Part shown: one piece after another, positions 1 through 13,424 of the stretch
Position numbering within the stretch: the stretch's first letter is position 1
How the letters are laid out: each line of letters begins with the position of its first letter
Source of the DNA: Eunapius fragilis
Taxonomy: Eukaryota; Porifera; Demospongiae; Spongillida; Spongillidae
Direction of reading: 5' to 3'
DNA length: 64,000 nucleotides
Assembly (NCBI GenBank): GCA_963681505.1
Contig: OY811984.1
Span: 1,346,772 to 1,410,771 of the forward strand
Made by a program: the position numbers and the translations under genes
The notes under the pieces: model-generated
The model's input: the letters and a program-made list of their open reading frames with translations, nothing else
Database searches by the model: none
What the model was told of the DNA's origin: nothing

Positions 1-3000
1 AGGATGTCAAATACCTGCTCTATGCTGATGGGGACAAAGGGATCCCCTTGGAGCGCTCGACTACGCTGCTTGTGTTTGGTGCGTTTGACAGGTGGAGGGA
101 TCCCCTGATTGGTTTTAGTAGCTTCTTGCGAGGGCTGTTCAGTGGTGCACAGGACATTGGAGCACTGCTGCATCTCACCTGGATCAGCTACGGCCTCACT
201 ATCCTCAATCTTCTCCCTGCTCCCATCTGCGCTCCTTTCCTGGATATCTGCTTTAGCCTCGTCTTCACTCTGGCCTCCGTTGGCTACCCTCTCCCCCTTA
301 TCTTCATTCTCAACATCGGAACCCTCCCCCGTGTTTGCTCCTTCAGACACACCCCCAGCACCTTCCTCGTTTTCCATCCCTCCTTCGTCATCGTCTTCCT
401 CCTCAAGTGAATCAGTTTCTATTTCACTCTGCATATCCACCCCCTCATCCAACTGCTCAGGGTCGACCCTCCTTGCGGGGGGACGCTTCAGGAAGGACCA
501 CACGTAGCGCACTTCCAGAGGGCTGCTGTTAGTCATTGTGATCTGCTTTGTGGTCTCTGTGTCATTGAGGATGCAACCAAAATCAACCTGTGGGTGCATG
601 AGCATGTATGCATAAAAATCGTGTACTTGTGTTACAATGGTGTTTATCACGTGTGTGAATGTTTGTGCGCAACATATGGTACACTTAATGAAGATAACAT
701 TTTACCTCCATTGTTTCAAAGCTCAGATTTGGAAAGTGCACTTCAGACTTCAAGGCAATTTTATCCTGAATATATATATATATACAGACATCACAAGCTG
801 AACCACGTTGAGGCATGTGTCTGGGAACAGCACCTTGTGTGGATGTTCCTTATAGGCGACTGTCAGCTGACTCTCTTCAACTCGGCTGCACTTATCAATG
901 CAGTAGGTGGCATCATAACATATTATGATGTCAAACTCTTCACCCTCAGAAAGTTTCAGCTCCTTGAAAAAAAAAATTGTCTGAGCATCTAAATAGCATT
1001 CGTTCTATAAATCAAAGTATCAGAACAGGCTTTCTTGCATTAGATACAAAGTTACCCAATCTTCAGTGATTCTTTACTTTATATATATGGTGAACTAAAT
1101 TTATATCTAGTATATGCTAATTGCTATAGCCTTTTCAGGCATCCCGGAAAGGGTATTTCCAACTATCACTGTTCAGTGTATTTGTTTGCATTACTATCAT
1201 TGCTATGAAAAAATAAAATTTAAAAAAAACTTGAAATAGAGAGCGTCACGTGCACTGCTTGTGATCACCTACCATCTGCGGTATGGAGAATTTGTCTGTT
1301 GCCAGGCTGAATGGGTGGGCACAGGAGAGTAGTGCAGTCAGTGGCAGCGGAGACACATTCTTCACATGGACCACTTGTTTATGCTGGGTAAGCTTGCTGC
1401 CATAAGGCTATCACATAGAGAAGCAGGTTTGTTAGGCACAGTGAAGATAATATCATAATCTCTGTACCTGATGGACCAAAAATGACACATTAAGTGAGCT
1501 AAACTCAAGTAAGGGTGAGATGAACTGAGCGTGTACATCCACAGTCATAATTCTTTCTTTGTGAGGATTCTTTCCAATAAGGGCGTGGCATAGCAGACGC
1601 TCATTTACCACTTGGGGGCTGAACAAGGGAAGGGGAAGAAGAAAATGATTTAAGCAAATTTCCATAACCTTGCAACTGACATTGGTGAGAATCCCTTAAG
1701 AGTGATTGTCTGTGACTGGTATGGCTCCAGCACCAATTTGTCTGGTACCATTTCGAACAGTGGTTTCTTCATGTTCTCCATCTGACTGAGAGGCTGTTGA
1801 TGCAAGTGTCAGTAATGATAACAGTCGCACCAACCAAACCTATAATACACCAAACTACACAGTTCTCCAGAGCAAATCACCATGATCACATTATGATAAA
1901 TACTGACCACCTTTGTATTTGGGTCGAGAACATCCCTGGAAGACTTTTCAAGTTCTAGCCTCTTCAATTTGGAGAGAGAAAAGCCATCTGTTGACCAAGA
2001 CAAAGCCTGGACCCTCCTCCCTTTGTTCATGAGGGTGAATTGCTTCTGACAAAGTCCTTTACTGAAGTGAGGACCTAGGTCTATGCCATCCATTAGGGGT
2101 GGATAGCTGACAATAGTTGTCCCTTTGGCCTCTGCAGAGAGGTTAACAGTTGCACTCACACCCTGTCTCACAACAATGGTCAGCTTGTCATTGAACCTAA
2201 GGAGATGAAAAGTGTAAATTAAAAAAGGATGACTAAACATAATTATTTGGCTGCCCAACTGTTATAACGTACTTCAAAGCATCATCCATGAAGGCTGTAA
2301 TGGTGAGCTCCACCCTCTGTTCAGGAGGAATCACTGCTGAAAATGGTTCAACGCTGAAGACTGTCTTCTCTTGCGCCTGAATAGAATGAAATATTTGCCA
2401 CTAATAATAACTCCAAATACATAATTAAGTTCTATCTATATGTATTATGTGTATCCATGTATATTATATTATATTATTAATACAATACACACATAAGTAC
2501 TGTTGAACACAATGTACCAGTATTCTGTTACCCACAAACTGCTATGTACATGAGTTACGAGCACTTTTCCATTCATCGCTATACACATTCCTGGCCATGG
2601 TAGATATTACACCCAAAAGCACACATACTCACAAGGACACATTCCATTTCAGCAGAAATGAGGGACTCATTGACCAGGGTGATCTTCTTGGCAATGGAGG
2701 TAAGGACTGGATGCACACCCCAGTCCAACTCTGACGGCGTAACGCTGATGACAGGGCCCTCCCCAACACAATTGATTTCAGCCCTTAGGGGAGGATCAGG
2801 ACTACCAAGGATGCTGATCACAACAGAGGAAGTTATCTCTCCTTGCTGTTGAGCCTTTATCTGCAGAGGTATCCGCAGTGTGGAGTGGGGTTCCACGGAC
2901 CCTGTGGGGGCCATGGTAGAGAAGACCAGGCTCTGCAGGTCCGAGGGTGGGAGGATCTCGTATATTGCAGGCAGGTTCGTGTCATTTTTCAGTACAACGT

Positions 3001-4018
3001 TTTTGGTGTAAGGGTAGTTCACGAAACACCGCCCATAGCCAAGGAAGGGGGTGGCCAGATTGATGGAGGGTACGATGGACTGAGCAGTGATGGGTAGAGA
3101 GAACACCTCTTTTCCTGCTTCACTGATGTCAACCACCAGGGCTGCTGAATAAAATTTAACAAAGGACGGCGTGAGCCTGACCTAATGGAGGAAGGAGAAA
3201 GGAGTTGTCTTGGAGGGGGGTGTGGCAGGAGGACAATTTAAACATGACATACTGTAATCTTCTCTTGGCAGTTAGGGGGAAGGACACCTGTACGAGGTTT
3301 GACAACAAATTCCTTGGTCTTAATATCAGCAGCAGTGCCGTTGCCAGGCACAGAGAGGTTAAACGTCATAGAAACTTCAGAAGTGTTAGTGAGCTCCACC
3401 TCCTGCAAAGTCTGAAACCCTAAGAATAAAAAAATAAAATTTGATGTTTACCAACTCTGGATGGTGAATTGTTACATAGTGAAGCTAGTTATTAAATCTG
3501 GACGGTACATTTTCATAAACATATTAAGTTTGACAAAAAAGATATTACAATTGTGCATTCACCACTTACCATAAGCTACGTCACCAAACTTGAGCTCAGG
3601 AACATTGAAGTGGAATGTCGGGCCAATAACAGCGCCCCTGATAGGGACACAGAAAAGAAGGTATCTCAATCTCAAAATATATAAAAAATGATGTGACTTG
3701 CTTGATCTGCAGCTGCAGGTCTTGAGGAGAACCATCAACCTTGCACAAGAACTGCTCACTAAACTCCCCCAGCACAGATGAACAAAAGGAAATCTATTTG
3801 CAGATAGAATGAAGAAAATGAACCCTACACTCAGACAGCCACAAGCCCCAGTTATGGTGGAATGCAACCAACATGTAACATGAAGGACTACATACACACA
3901 CTATTACAAGCATGCGTTCGGGGACTTGATATTAGAATTCAGAACATGTATCCCCACGGCTACAACGTGCCGTTATGTCATGTGACAAGCATATTTTAAC
4001 AGCCAGATGTGTGTGTGT

Positions 4019-4059
<41 letters not shown>

Positions 4060-7000
4060 CGTGTGTATGTGTGTGTATGTGTGTGTGTGTACATGTGTGT
4101 GTGTACATGTCTGATAGTCTGCAATTGTGGATCCGCTAAACTACATATGGGTGTTGGTACTGTATCACACACACACACACAAAAACACACGTACACACAC
4201 ACACATACAAACACACACACACACAAGCACACACATACACAAACACACTCACACACACACACACATACAAACACACACACACACAAGCACACACATACAC
4301 AAACACACTCACACACACACAAACACACACACCTGGATGGCCTGAAATCCTCCAGGCTGCAGTGTCCCTGAGTGAGGAACAAAACTGAACTTGGGTCCAA
4401 ACAAAGTCTGTAATGGTAACACAGTGTATGCTCCAGCGATGTCTCCTCTGTTCTCTAAGATAACCTTTTAAAAATCAAATTCAGGGTTAAACAAAAGTTA
4501 TATTTCACAGTGCTGGACACAGCACCTCATACACATGTGACGAGTTGACAAAAATGTTCTGAATGTCAAGAGTGTCGAAGGAAAACCTCATCCTGGGTCC
4601 CATCCCCTCCCCCTTCAGTTTGAGGGGCAGGCGAGACTCTCGCCCTGTGACATCACAGTAGGCAACCTGAGCATAGCTGTGGGGACCAGCAGATGTGTGA
4701 TGCCAAATGGAGGTGATGTCCGAGTGCTTGGTTGGTGTACCTTATGGCTTTGTAGGGACTGAACGTGATGGATACTTCAGCCTGCGCATTCGGCCATATG
4801 TCCCCCTCCTGACAGTAGTGGTCAAGGGTTGGTTGATGGACACATACACATATCACACATGTTTACTTAAATACATCATGTTTACGCATGCTGGACACAT
4901 GCATAATGTTACATACACACAAAAAGAAACATAAGGACGCAAATACTTATCAATACTATAAGGTACGCCCACATCCCACATGCATGTACACATACAACAC
5001 ACACATACACATATACACACCATTGGATCAATAGTAAAGATGTCACTGCAGAAATGAAAGTGCTCAGTCTCCAGGTAATGCTGCAGACAGGAGTGGGATG
5101 AAGGGGGGGGGGGGGGGGGGGGGAGACAGTAGTGTGGGTGAAGGAAGTGGAGAGACAGTAGTGTGGGTGAAGGAGGTGGAGGAACATGGGACTGGTCAGA
5201 TCGAGCAATGTTACGACCACCAAAAGTGTGTGACCTTTTTACTTCTTTCCAAGTGCCTCACAAGGATTGGATAGCGATCACGCATGGTGGGATTGTGGAC
5301 ACATCTTTGCAAGAAGCTCTCCTTTGAGAAGGACTCCTCCTCTGATAGTTCCTGAATATGCCTGTGGCAGAGCAGGATCATTCAGGTAAATGAAAAAGTT
5401 CAAACAGGAATGCAACATATAATAATTCAGTCACTGTACAGGCTAGGATATTCATTGCATATGCTATCACCAAGGATGCGCAGGCAACAGAGGAATGGAG
5501 TGATCTGGCTCACAAACCATGGTTCTCTTCACTCTACTGCTGCTCAAACTTACAGTTCCCTCTGCATCTCTTCATCACTTTCACTGCCAAACGCCTTCCA
5601 CACAAAATGCACAGTGACATCACTTCTGTTCAGAATCGTCACTGACCTATTAGGAAGTAGAGATAGAGGGGGAGGAAGAGTGTGAGTGTGTGAGTGAGTG
5701 AGTGAGTGAGTGAGTGAGTGAGTGAGTGGGTGAGTGAGTGAGTGAGTGGGTGAGTGAGTGAGTGAGTGAGTGAGTGAGTGAGTGAGTGAATGAGTGGGTG
5801 GATGGGTAGGTGGGTGAGTGAGTGGGTGAGTGAGTGAGTGAGTGAGTGAGTGAGTGAGTGAGTGAGTGAGTGAGTGAGTGAGTGAGTGAGTGAGTGAGTG
5901 GTAGGTGGGTAAGTGAGTGAGTGAGTGAGTGAATGAGTGAGTGAGTGAGTGAATGAGTGAGTGAGTGAGTGAGTGAATGAGTGAGTGAGTGAGTGAATGA
6001 GTGAGTGAGTAGTGAGTGAGTGTGAGTGAGTGAATGAGTGAGTGAGTGAGTGAGTGAGTGAGTGAGTGAGTGAGTGAGTGAGTGAGTGAGTGAGTGAGTG
6101 AGTGAGTGAGTGAGTGGTAGGTGGGTAAGTGAGTGAGTGAATGAGTGAGTGAGTGAATGAGTGAGTGAGTGAGTGAGTGAGTAGTGAGTGAGTGAGTGAG
6201 TGAGTGAGTGAGTGAGTGAGTGAGTGAGTGAGTGAGTGAGTGAGTGAAAGATAGAGAGAGGGAGCAGACATACCTCTTAGATGAGAGGCCAATGTAGGTG
6301 TTCTCATGCATTATACTGCTGCGGTCCAATCGGACGTTTACATCATTGGCACTGCCTTGCAGCTGTGTGTATAGGACTTCTCCTGTAAACAAAAATTAGT
6401 TGCAACCGCCCACAAAAAAGCGTCCACTGCAAACGCCCTCACCAGTGTCATGGTGTATCTCCAAAGTCCCACTGTGTTCCCCAACTGTCTGAGGTAGAAA
6501 ATTGATATCCACTTGCATACATGTGTTGGGAGTCAATGATGCTGTAGTAGGCTTTACAGAGAACGGACTACACACAACAACAAAACAAAATAAGTTTATA
6601 GGGTAAGTACCATGTATGAGTACCATGTATGAGTACACTGTATGTACCATGTATGTACCGGTACATATAGTATTAGAATGTAGAGACACAATTGCAATAT
6701 GCACACTGTGTACTGTACAGAGGGTGCACACACCTCAATACCCAATGCGCAGTAGTTATAAAATATACAGTGGAACCCCACCCCTGATATGCGGAACATC
6801 TTACTCTATACCAGACACATTTTGTGAATTCCAGAAAGATTGAAAATTCATACCTTCATTATGAACCCCCGAAATGCGGACACCCCGATAGCCAGGACAC
6901 CTGAGGTGGGTCCTGACAGTGTCTGCATTAGAGGGGCTCTACTGTATCCATGCACAAACACAAAATACATGCACACAGGCGTATGATACAGACATGCACA

Positions 7001-8164
7001 GTGACGCAGAAGACCACACACCTCTCTGTTTCCAACGTGAACTTAGCCTCCCTTTTCCCAACGTTTCGCACAAGAACAGTTTTGCTAGATGGGTACTGGG
7101 ATAGCGAGGTTCAACAGTTGTTCATGCACCGATTGCATCATGGGACATAGCTATGAGCATACCTTGACTGGTGCCAAGGAGAAGGTTATCTCATCAGGGA
7201 AGTCAAGAAGTGCTCTGGAGCCAGTGGCTACCACAGGCACAACAAACTTCTCACGCTCCGTGATACAGGTGAGCTCAACTGTATAGTCCTAGGGAAACAT
7301 GTAACATTAAAAACTACACCGCCAAATCATTTTTCTCTTCGTCCTTCTCATCCCCCCCCTCCCCCACACCGTCACACCCTCTCAATGTCGACCCCACTTC
7401 TATTTCCCCTATCCTCACCCAATTTCTCCCCCCTCCCCCACACCATCACCTTCTCTTCTTATTCCCACTGACCTTGTCTTCATCAGGAGTGAATGCTACG
7501 ATGTAGGTAATCTCCATTCCTGGTGCAACTTTGGCACCAACTGGTTTCTGGCAGGTAACCTTGAAATAAGGAGACTCTTCAAGAGTGACTTTGATATGTC
7601 GTGCCACCTGCAAAGAAGGGCAGTACTACATGTGCCAGTTGCTATGGAAAATATAGCCTACATTATCATTGTTCCTGAAAGAGATTGGGAACTCATAGGT
7701 TAGGTGAGGTTCGTACTGCTGGAAGAGGACTTCTGAAGGAAATGGCTGAAATAATGGAGAGTCAACCTCCACTACTGAATCCTGGGGAGGCATTAAATGA
7801 GGCACTTGTTATTATGATCTTTGCTATAAAGAATAGTTTATTGAAAAATGAAAACTCACTTTTTGAGATAATTCTGCTATATCCAAGAGCTCTACTATTT
7901 TGGGAATGTGCATTTCATAGGTTTTTTCAAGTTTCTCCTTTGTGGTAAGCCTCATTTCAGCCAGGTAGGTTGAGGGAGTGTACTAAACAGTTCAAAAAGG
8001 TTTTTCAATGGTCATGACAAGCACTCATGCACACTGACCTTCGTAACTTCTTTTGGACCTCTGACTAGCTTGGTAACTTTTGGTCCTTTGTGAATACTGT
8101 GAGCCTGCTTCTTGTTCGAAGCGGCAGCTTCGTCCGCAACATCATGCTCTTTTGGAGTGGACAT
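1..8164 (-). CDS. HYDIN: HYDIN, N-terminal part (26 exons, 3' end outside window)
   Basis: HYDIN is a giant protein of the C2b projection of the ciliary central pair, built of ASH/MSP-like beta-sandwich repeats. Exons, in transcript order: 8164-8039, 7982-7860, 7781-7662, 7607-7473, 7288-7163, 7095-7022, 6567-6443, 6382-6274, 5646-5554, 5361-5235, 5080-5021, 4808-4741, 4676-4526, 4464-4333, 3793-3702, 3637-3570, 3419-3253, 3181-2633, 2376-2273, 2196-1911, 1793-1669, 1618-1468, 1407-1273, 962-834, 765-706, 587-1. All join in frame, giving about 1340 residues. Landmarks recognised from human HYDIN include LFQPFPSE, KGEGMGP, IGPTFHFNVPEL and, at the left edge, IEQVFDIL. The start ATG at 8164 opens an exon with no upstream in-frame extension seen. 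Exon 587-1 carries an acidic low-complexity stretch. One intron is GC-AG. The identity is secure; the exact first exon is likely. Confidence 0.93.
3638..3701 (-). other. GC-AG intron in HYDIN
   Basis: The donor after exon 3793-3702 reads AA|GCAAGTC rather than GT, and the acceptor is CTATCAG|G. Only this junction keeps the frame into the conserved IGPTFHFNVPEL block. GC donors with an otherwise strong AAGT match are a known minor class of U2 introns. The intron is 64 bp. Confidence 0.8.
4009..4335. repeat. GT/CA dinucleotide-rich repeats in a HYDIN intron
   Basis: A (GT)n tract at about 4009-4115 is followed by an interrupted (CA)n tract at about 4168-4335 that contains a duplicated block of roughly 60 bp. 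Open frames here are repeat artefacts. Confidence 0.9.
5101..5122. repeat. Poly-G tract in a HYDIN intron
   Basis: A run of about 21 G lies in the intron between exons 5361-5235 and 5080-5021. It is followed by a short tandem duplication of an AGACAGTAGTGTGGGTGAAG-type unit at about 5124-5175. Confidence 0.8.
5685..6247. repeat. (GAGT)n tetranucleotide array, about 560 bp
   Basis: Long GAGT repeat with scattered variants (GAAT, GGGT, GTAG) inside the HYDIN intron between exons 6382-6274 and 5646-5554. The period-4 sequence is open in several minus frames (THSL repeats), but these are not genes. Confidence 0.95.
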
Positions 8165-8226
8165 TACTATTCGAAGCACGCCGCACTAATTTCAGTCGAA
8201 CCCGCCATAATTTTTTGTCAAACAAT

Positions 8227-8240
8227 GTAACCATGACAAT
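8227..8240. promoter_or_regulatory. RFX X-box-like motif upstream of HYDIN
   Basis: GTAACCATGACAAT is an imperfect palindrome fitting the RFX X-box (RYYNYY N1-3 RRNRAC) with a one-base deviation in a half-site. It ends 62 bp upstream of the HYDIN start codon. X-boxes close to the start are typical of ciliary genes in animals. The functional role is inferred. Confidence 0.5.
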
Positions 8241-8524
8241 ACATCATGAGGTTAATTTTAATTTATAAAGATGCCGCAGGAATGGTCGGATTGTGTTATA
8301 TTTGAGTGAGTAGTTTGTTGCACATAAGTCCAATTATGCGTCCATCTTTACCCCAGCCATCCATGGGAGCTAATAGCGCAGGCAGCCTACAGGAAGTACC
8401 CTAACCCGCACAATCCACACGTAAAGTCACTGGATACGTTGAACAGAGTGGCTTCTTCTGGAAAGCTGTACAGTCACCGATTGTTCAGCACACTGTGGAA
8501 TGTACCCAACTTAGTGCTAAAGGT

Positions 8525-8640
8525 GAAACCAACTTGGTTGTTCATGTAGTTGTGAACTTATCAACCGCCCTTCATAGATCGTCGGTTCGAACCCTGCGAT
8601 GCATATCAACGAGCAGTCATTGTGTGACTTGGAAACCAAA
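8525..8640 (+). repeat. Possible tRNA-derived SINE remnant
   Basis: GGTTCGAACCC at about 8583-8593 is an exact Pol III B-box and is flanked by short imperfect complementary arms. A convincing A-box and a full cloverleaf are missing, so this is not a working tRNA gene. A degraded tRNA-derived SINE is the best guess; a chance match cannot be excluded. Confidence 0.28.
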
Positions 8641-9015
8641 ACACTCGTCATATGTGCAAGAAACGTTAGTTGCAAACGTGAGGTAGTTAATTTTAAGATG
8701 TCCTTCCCTCGGCTGGCGACCATTAGCTCACACTAAGTAACCTGTTTTGTCTGGACGAGAAGCTGGTGTACTCCGTACACCCCAAGTATCCTGAGAAGTA
8801 GGCTCTTATTCGTGCACGGTGTGCTCATACAAAGGTTGCATGGTCTGATTGGTCTCCAGAACATGTCTAACACAGACTGCTACAATCAACGTGCATGGTG
8901 TACCGCTGTTCGGTGGTGTGCTGGAGGGCCTTCTCATTAATCATTATGGCTCAAACGTTTCAAAGGTTTGACGTCTTTTTGCTGAATAACGTGTACAATC
9001 ATGCGTACGTGCATG

Positions 9016-9019
9016 CGCG

Positions 9020-9068
<49 letters not shown>
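9016..9068. repeat. (CG)n(CA)n microsatellite
   Basis: Alternating GC dinucleotides run directly into about 50 bp of CA repeat. Alternating purine-pyrimidine DNA of this kind can form Z-DNA. Confidence 0.9.
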
Positions 9069-9071
<3 letters not shown>

Positions 9072-9461
9072 TGCATGTCCACACAGGGAAGAGATGCACT
9101 GAATTTTGTTGCAAGAAGAATCAAAGATGAACAAGCAGTTGATTCCAGCACATCAACTACATGTACAAATACTGTTGCTCAATAATATCTTTTGACACAC
9201 TGAAGCAAATATCTAATGGCTTTCAGCACAAAGTGGCAGGTGTGCACCTTATAGCAGCTGATGTGTATCTGAAGAGTTATACAGAAATAGTATTATTAAT
9301 AATCTTGAGGCTGAAGTTAATATGACAGGATTGTGGTTCTGTTTAGAAGACAAACATTACAATACGAAGTTTGTTCAGTAGCTGTGGAAACAGGGCCTCT
9401 TGGTGGTTGCAAAGAACATCATAGGTTGAAGCGTTTAGAAAAAACTGAACGCTTGACACAT

Positions 9462-10024
9462 TCACTGCTCAAAGTATTGTTGTCGTTTGGGTCTCCTCCC
9501 CATGCTCTCCCTAAGCTTCTTCACAAAGGTCACCTCTTCATGGTTTCCAATGCCGTAACTGCAGGAGAAAGTGGGAACCAGTGTGACAGCACGAAAAAAA
9601 ACACCAAACACTGGATCACTCATACCTCACAAGCTTGACAGACCTCTCCGTAAGTTTCTGTTGACCATGTGCTAGCCAATACGTACGCCAGACATACCGC
9701 CTTTGCAAAAGTAATAATCAATCATCTACACATCTCACATCATGATCCTAGAAATTAATCAAGCTGCTCAGGGCTATGATTAGCGTAAGTAAATATATAC
9801 TTTAAAGGAAAAGACAAATTCCATGCATTTTTTTTTTTTTTTTGGTAGCTGTTTATTGATGTTCACATGTATTGCAGTATGCTGTATCCTCCAATTCGCA
9901 ATTGAATGTTGTTCATGGATACACTACCCAACAATGGAGTAGACAGCTATATTCTTTCTTTCAGTAAAGATGAAGATACCTGTGCATGTAAATTCCTCAT
10001 GACACCATAACAGCCACACACACA

Positions 10025-10059
<35 letters not shown>

Positions 10060-11109
10060 GTATGTGTACATTGACTCATTTTAAAAAGATATAGCAAACA
10101 GTAAAGATATTGTCTTTCAAATAGCCAACAACGAAGGTTAGGAGAAAACTTACTCTGCATTATCACTACGGTTATCTCAAGTAACACAACATCACAGAAC
10201 CAATACACACACACACACATGCACACACACACACACACACACACAATATTAATGGCAAATAAAGTAACACGTTAGACAAGTGTTGCTTATTTTACTCAGT
10301 TTAAAAGGGGTCACTCCACCAAACTTAGAACCTAACAAATTAATATGGCTAACTAAGGTACAAGCTCAAGCAATCCCAAATATACATAAGAAAACTCAAA
10401 TTAAATAGCCTCCTAAATTGATTTAGTGAGGGATGTGTCTTTAGTTTACACCTACTACGTGCAGACATGGTACAGTTTTAGAGCCAAGATGGAATGAAAT
10501 CAGCATCCAAATCTGGCATGATGCTTGACCGAAGTTTGGCAGCGAGCCCTTGATCTAAAATACTATATGACTTGCAAATTGACAAATAAATAAATAAAGC
10601 ACGCACCAGCTAATGTACTGCGTCCGCCCACTTCTGATGCTCTTCCTAGTAATTTCTTTCTCTATAGCTCGCATCAGGTCTTGGACCGTTGCACCTTGCA
10701 TCACAATGATGGCTGCAGAAGAAGGTTATGAAACAACATATGGTCGGTGCGAAGCTTCGTATATGCATCCGCGACAGTAGACGGAAACTATCGAGTACTC
10801 ACGGACTCTCTCGTTGTCGTATCGTCGCAGATAGAGAATGATAGCCTTGCCCTCCTCGAGTGCCAGCTGAGACTTGGCCTCATCTGGGGCGATATCTTTA
10901 GGAAGGTCTTTGAGAAATGGATCGGCCAACAGGTCAGATATGTGCTGCTTAATTTGTTTCATCACCTCCACGTGTGAAATACTGTTGCATTCAACATCTT
11001 CGGATGAACCTTCCATAAGCCCAGATACAGCTTCTGCAGTGCGTCCACCTTCCTTCTTACTAGTGTCCTCTTCACAGTGTGTTAACGTTATTTCGGGCTG
11101 CTTTTCCAT
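9462..11109 (-). CDS. SNRNP25: U11/U12 small nuclear ribonucleoprotein 25 kDa protein
   Basis: A component of the U11/U12 di-snRNP that helps recognise 5' splice sites of U12-type introns. Exons: 11109-10803, 10712-10607, 9700-9626 and 9558-9462 (stop TGA at 9464-9462); all junctions are GT-AG and in frame, giving 194 residues. The family signature is clear: an N-terminal helix block (LLADPFLKDLP), then a ubiquitin-like fold with GATVQDLMRAIEKE, QYISW, YVWRTYWLA, and the end SYGIGNHEEVTFVKKLR. It is longer than the human protein (132 residues) because of a Ser/Glu-rich N-terminal extension. The second intron holds CA repeats. It is transcribed away from the PH-RhoGAP gene, with 715 bp between the two start codons. 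Confidence 0.92.
10015..10245. repeat. CA microsatellites in SNRNP25 intron 2
   Basis: Two (CA)n tracts lie at about 10015-10057 and 10203-10245. A poly-T run at about 9829-9843 is close by. Confidence 0.85.
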
Positions 11110-11824
11110 CGGGCAACAATATTAATTAATGCGCACCGAGCCCCAGCGTCGGTTGTGGCATGACGTCATCATCGCACGGAATGGCTTCTCCGTTCCCTTG
11201 AGTGGGCGTGTATGTGTGAGAGGGTCAGAGCGAGGCAGCAATGGCCACGTTGACAAGGATGAAGCAAAAAGGAGTGAGTCCGTAGTTCAGCTTGGTGTAA
11301 GCATAAGACTTGTCAGTTAGCCATAAGAAATCGTTTCATGAGAGTCGTGACGGCGGACTGGGCCAACGTTCGCTGCAGTCAGCGCCATATGCCCCATACG
11401 GCACTTGTCGTGTAGCTGCCTTGCTGCCTGTGCAAAAAAATTACCAAGTTTGCATCGGGAGCAATTTCAGTGGTTTATTTGCTTCCCATGGCGTCCGCGT
11501 ACCTTTGCAAGCAAGCCCCACTCTCCATTAATCGCTGCACCGTCTCGCAAAGCGTACGATCAAGACCCTCCCACTTACCCCTCCGCAAAAGCCGAAACCG
11601 CACGGCGGTCGTTCCGTGATATCAATTCGTCGTGCGCCCGCGGACTAAACGTGTGTGTGACCCGTGACGCGCTCGAATTAGCCACCATTTGTGCGCTGTT
11701 TGTGAGTACGGAGGGGAGGGGACGGGAGAGAGGAGAAAATTTTTAGGCTTGGGGTCAACTGCATTTTGTTTTAGCATAGATACAACCAACTGTTGTATCA
11801 GAGTAGTTTTAGCGTCGTATTCGT
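11110..11824. promoter_or_regulatory. Divergent intergenic region, SNRNP25 / PH-RhoGAP
   Basis: 715 bp lie between the start codons of two divergently oriented genes, so it must hold both promoters. It is richer in CpG than its surroundings (for example around 11140-11165 and 11560-11680). I see no TATA box at a convincing spacing. ORFs in it have no recognisable product. Confidence 0.6.
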
Positions 11825-13358
11825 ATGGATAATCCACTAACTGCCGACGGAACGCGCGTTGCTGCAGCTGAGACGGCTCGTTTATCCCCTCTTTGGTTTC
11901 GCCGTGCCAATAGCCAGGTACGAGTGTGTTAAGAGATAAGGCGATGGTGGCGTTTCTGTACTGTGTATACTTGTGCTGATTGTGTTACCTATGGTCAGCT
12001 GTATTGGGTTACTAATTTTCTATAGTAGTGTGGAAAAAAACGCGTCTGTTTGTGGAAAGTGCAGCGTATACAAAGGCTTTGTTCTGTTGATGCTCTCAGT
12101 AAATACATATACGTCCCAGCTGCTGCGAGCTCCAGTCGTGTATACAGATTTTCATGGTTTCTTGGGTGTTTGTTTTGAGGTGGGGGAAATTAGCTGTTTG
12201 ATATATACATGATGGCTGTGAGGTTTGGAGGGGCACTATTTTCCATTGCAAGCGGGTACTTTTTTTTTTTTTTTTTTTTTTGTAAGATAGGCATTGTGAT
12301 GCCATGTACAGTTATAGCACCCTGGTGTTGCCGTAGCACCCTGATGTTGCCATGAACAGTGATAGCACCTCGGTGTTGCTTAGCACCCTGGCATTGCCAT
12401 GTACAGTTATAGCACCATGTGCTGTAGTGACCTTGAACACCCTGTTACCTGTTCTGTGTACTCTATGTAAATCAAAGTTGGACTTATCAATGAAGTTTTT
12501 GGTACAGAGTGTAATCAAGATAATTGGAATCATAAACCAACAGGTGTCTTTATGATGCTCTCTGACAAGTGACGTGTGGGCGTAGTGTGTGTATGCATGC
12601 ATGTGTATATATGTGCTTGTGTGTACGTGTATATGTGTATATATGTGCTTGTGTGTGCGTGTATATGTGTATATATGTGCTTGTGTGTGCGTGTATATGT
12701 GTATATATGTGTGTGTGTGCGTGTATATATGTGTATACATGTGCGTGTGTGTGCGTGTATATGTGTATATATGCGCATGTGTGTGCGTGTATAGTGTATA
12801 TATGTGCATGTGTGTGTGTGTATGTGTATATGTGTATATGTGTGTAGCACTGCACCGTTAGAGTGTCTATATACACCTTGCGTAGATACGTAAAGCTGGC
12901 TGGCTCCAGAAACGGGGAGGAAGGATACAGACATGGCACAAGAGGTGGTTTGTGCTGACAGGTGACATGATATTCTACTACAAGAACCAGCATGTAAGCC
13001 TATACCAGTTTATCCTTACAGTCACGCGCGCGTGCACACGCACACGCACACACGCACACGCATACACACACACACACACACCACCACCACCACCACCACC
13101 ACCACCACCACACATACTATACACACTCAACACCACACACACACTCAACACCATACACACTCAACACAGCACCACACACACACTCAATACCACACACACA
13201 CAGCACCACACACACACTCAACACCACACACACACACACACACACACCACCACCACCATACACACTATACACACTCAACACCACACACACAGCACCACAC
13301 ACACTCAACACCACACACACAGCACCACACACACACACAACACCACACACACACAGCA

Positions 13359-13424
<66 letters not shown>

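Larger units (their letters stand above)
8165..9461. other. Intergenic: HYDIN 5' flank and SNRNP25 3' flank
   Basis: I see no supportable coding exon here. The stretch holds the HYDIN promoter side, a possible tRNA-derived repeat near 8530-8640, and a (CG)(CA) microsatellite at about 9016-9068. Confidence 0.6.

Noticed and set aside
5550-6392. 280-codon frame of THSL repeats
   Set aside because: The repeat part is a (GAGT)n array. Only its two ends overlap real HYDIN exons.
8570-8610. tRNA gene with a perfect B-box
   Set aside because: No A-box at the right spacing and no cloverleaf; listed only as a weak SINE candidate.
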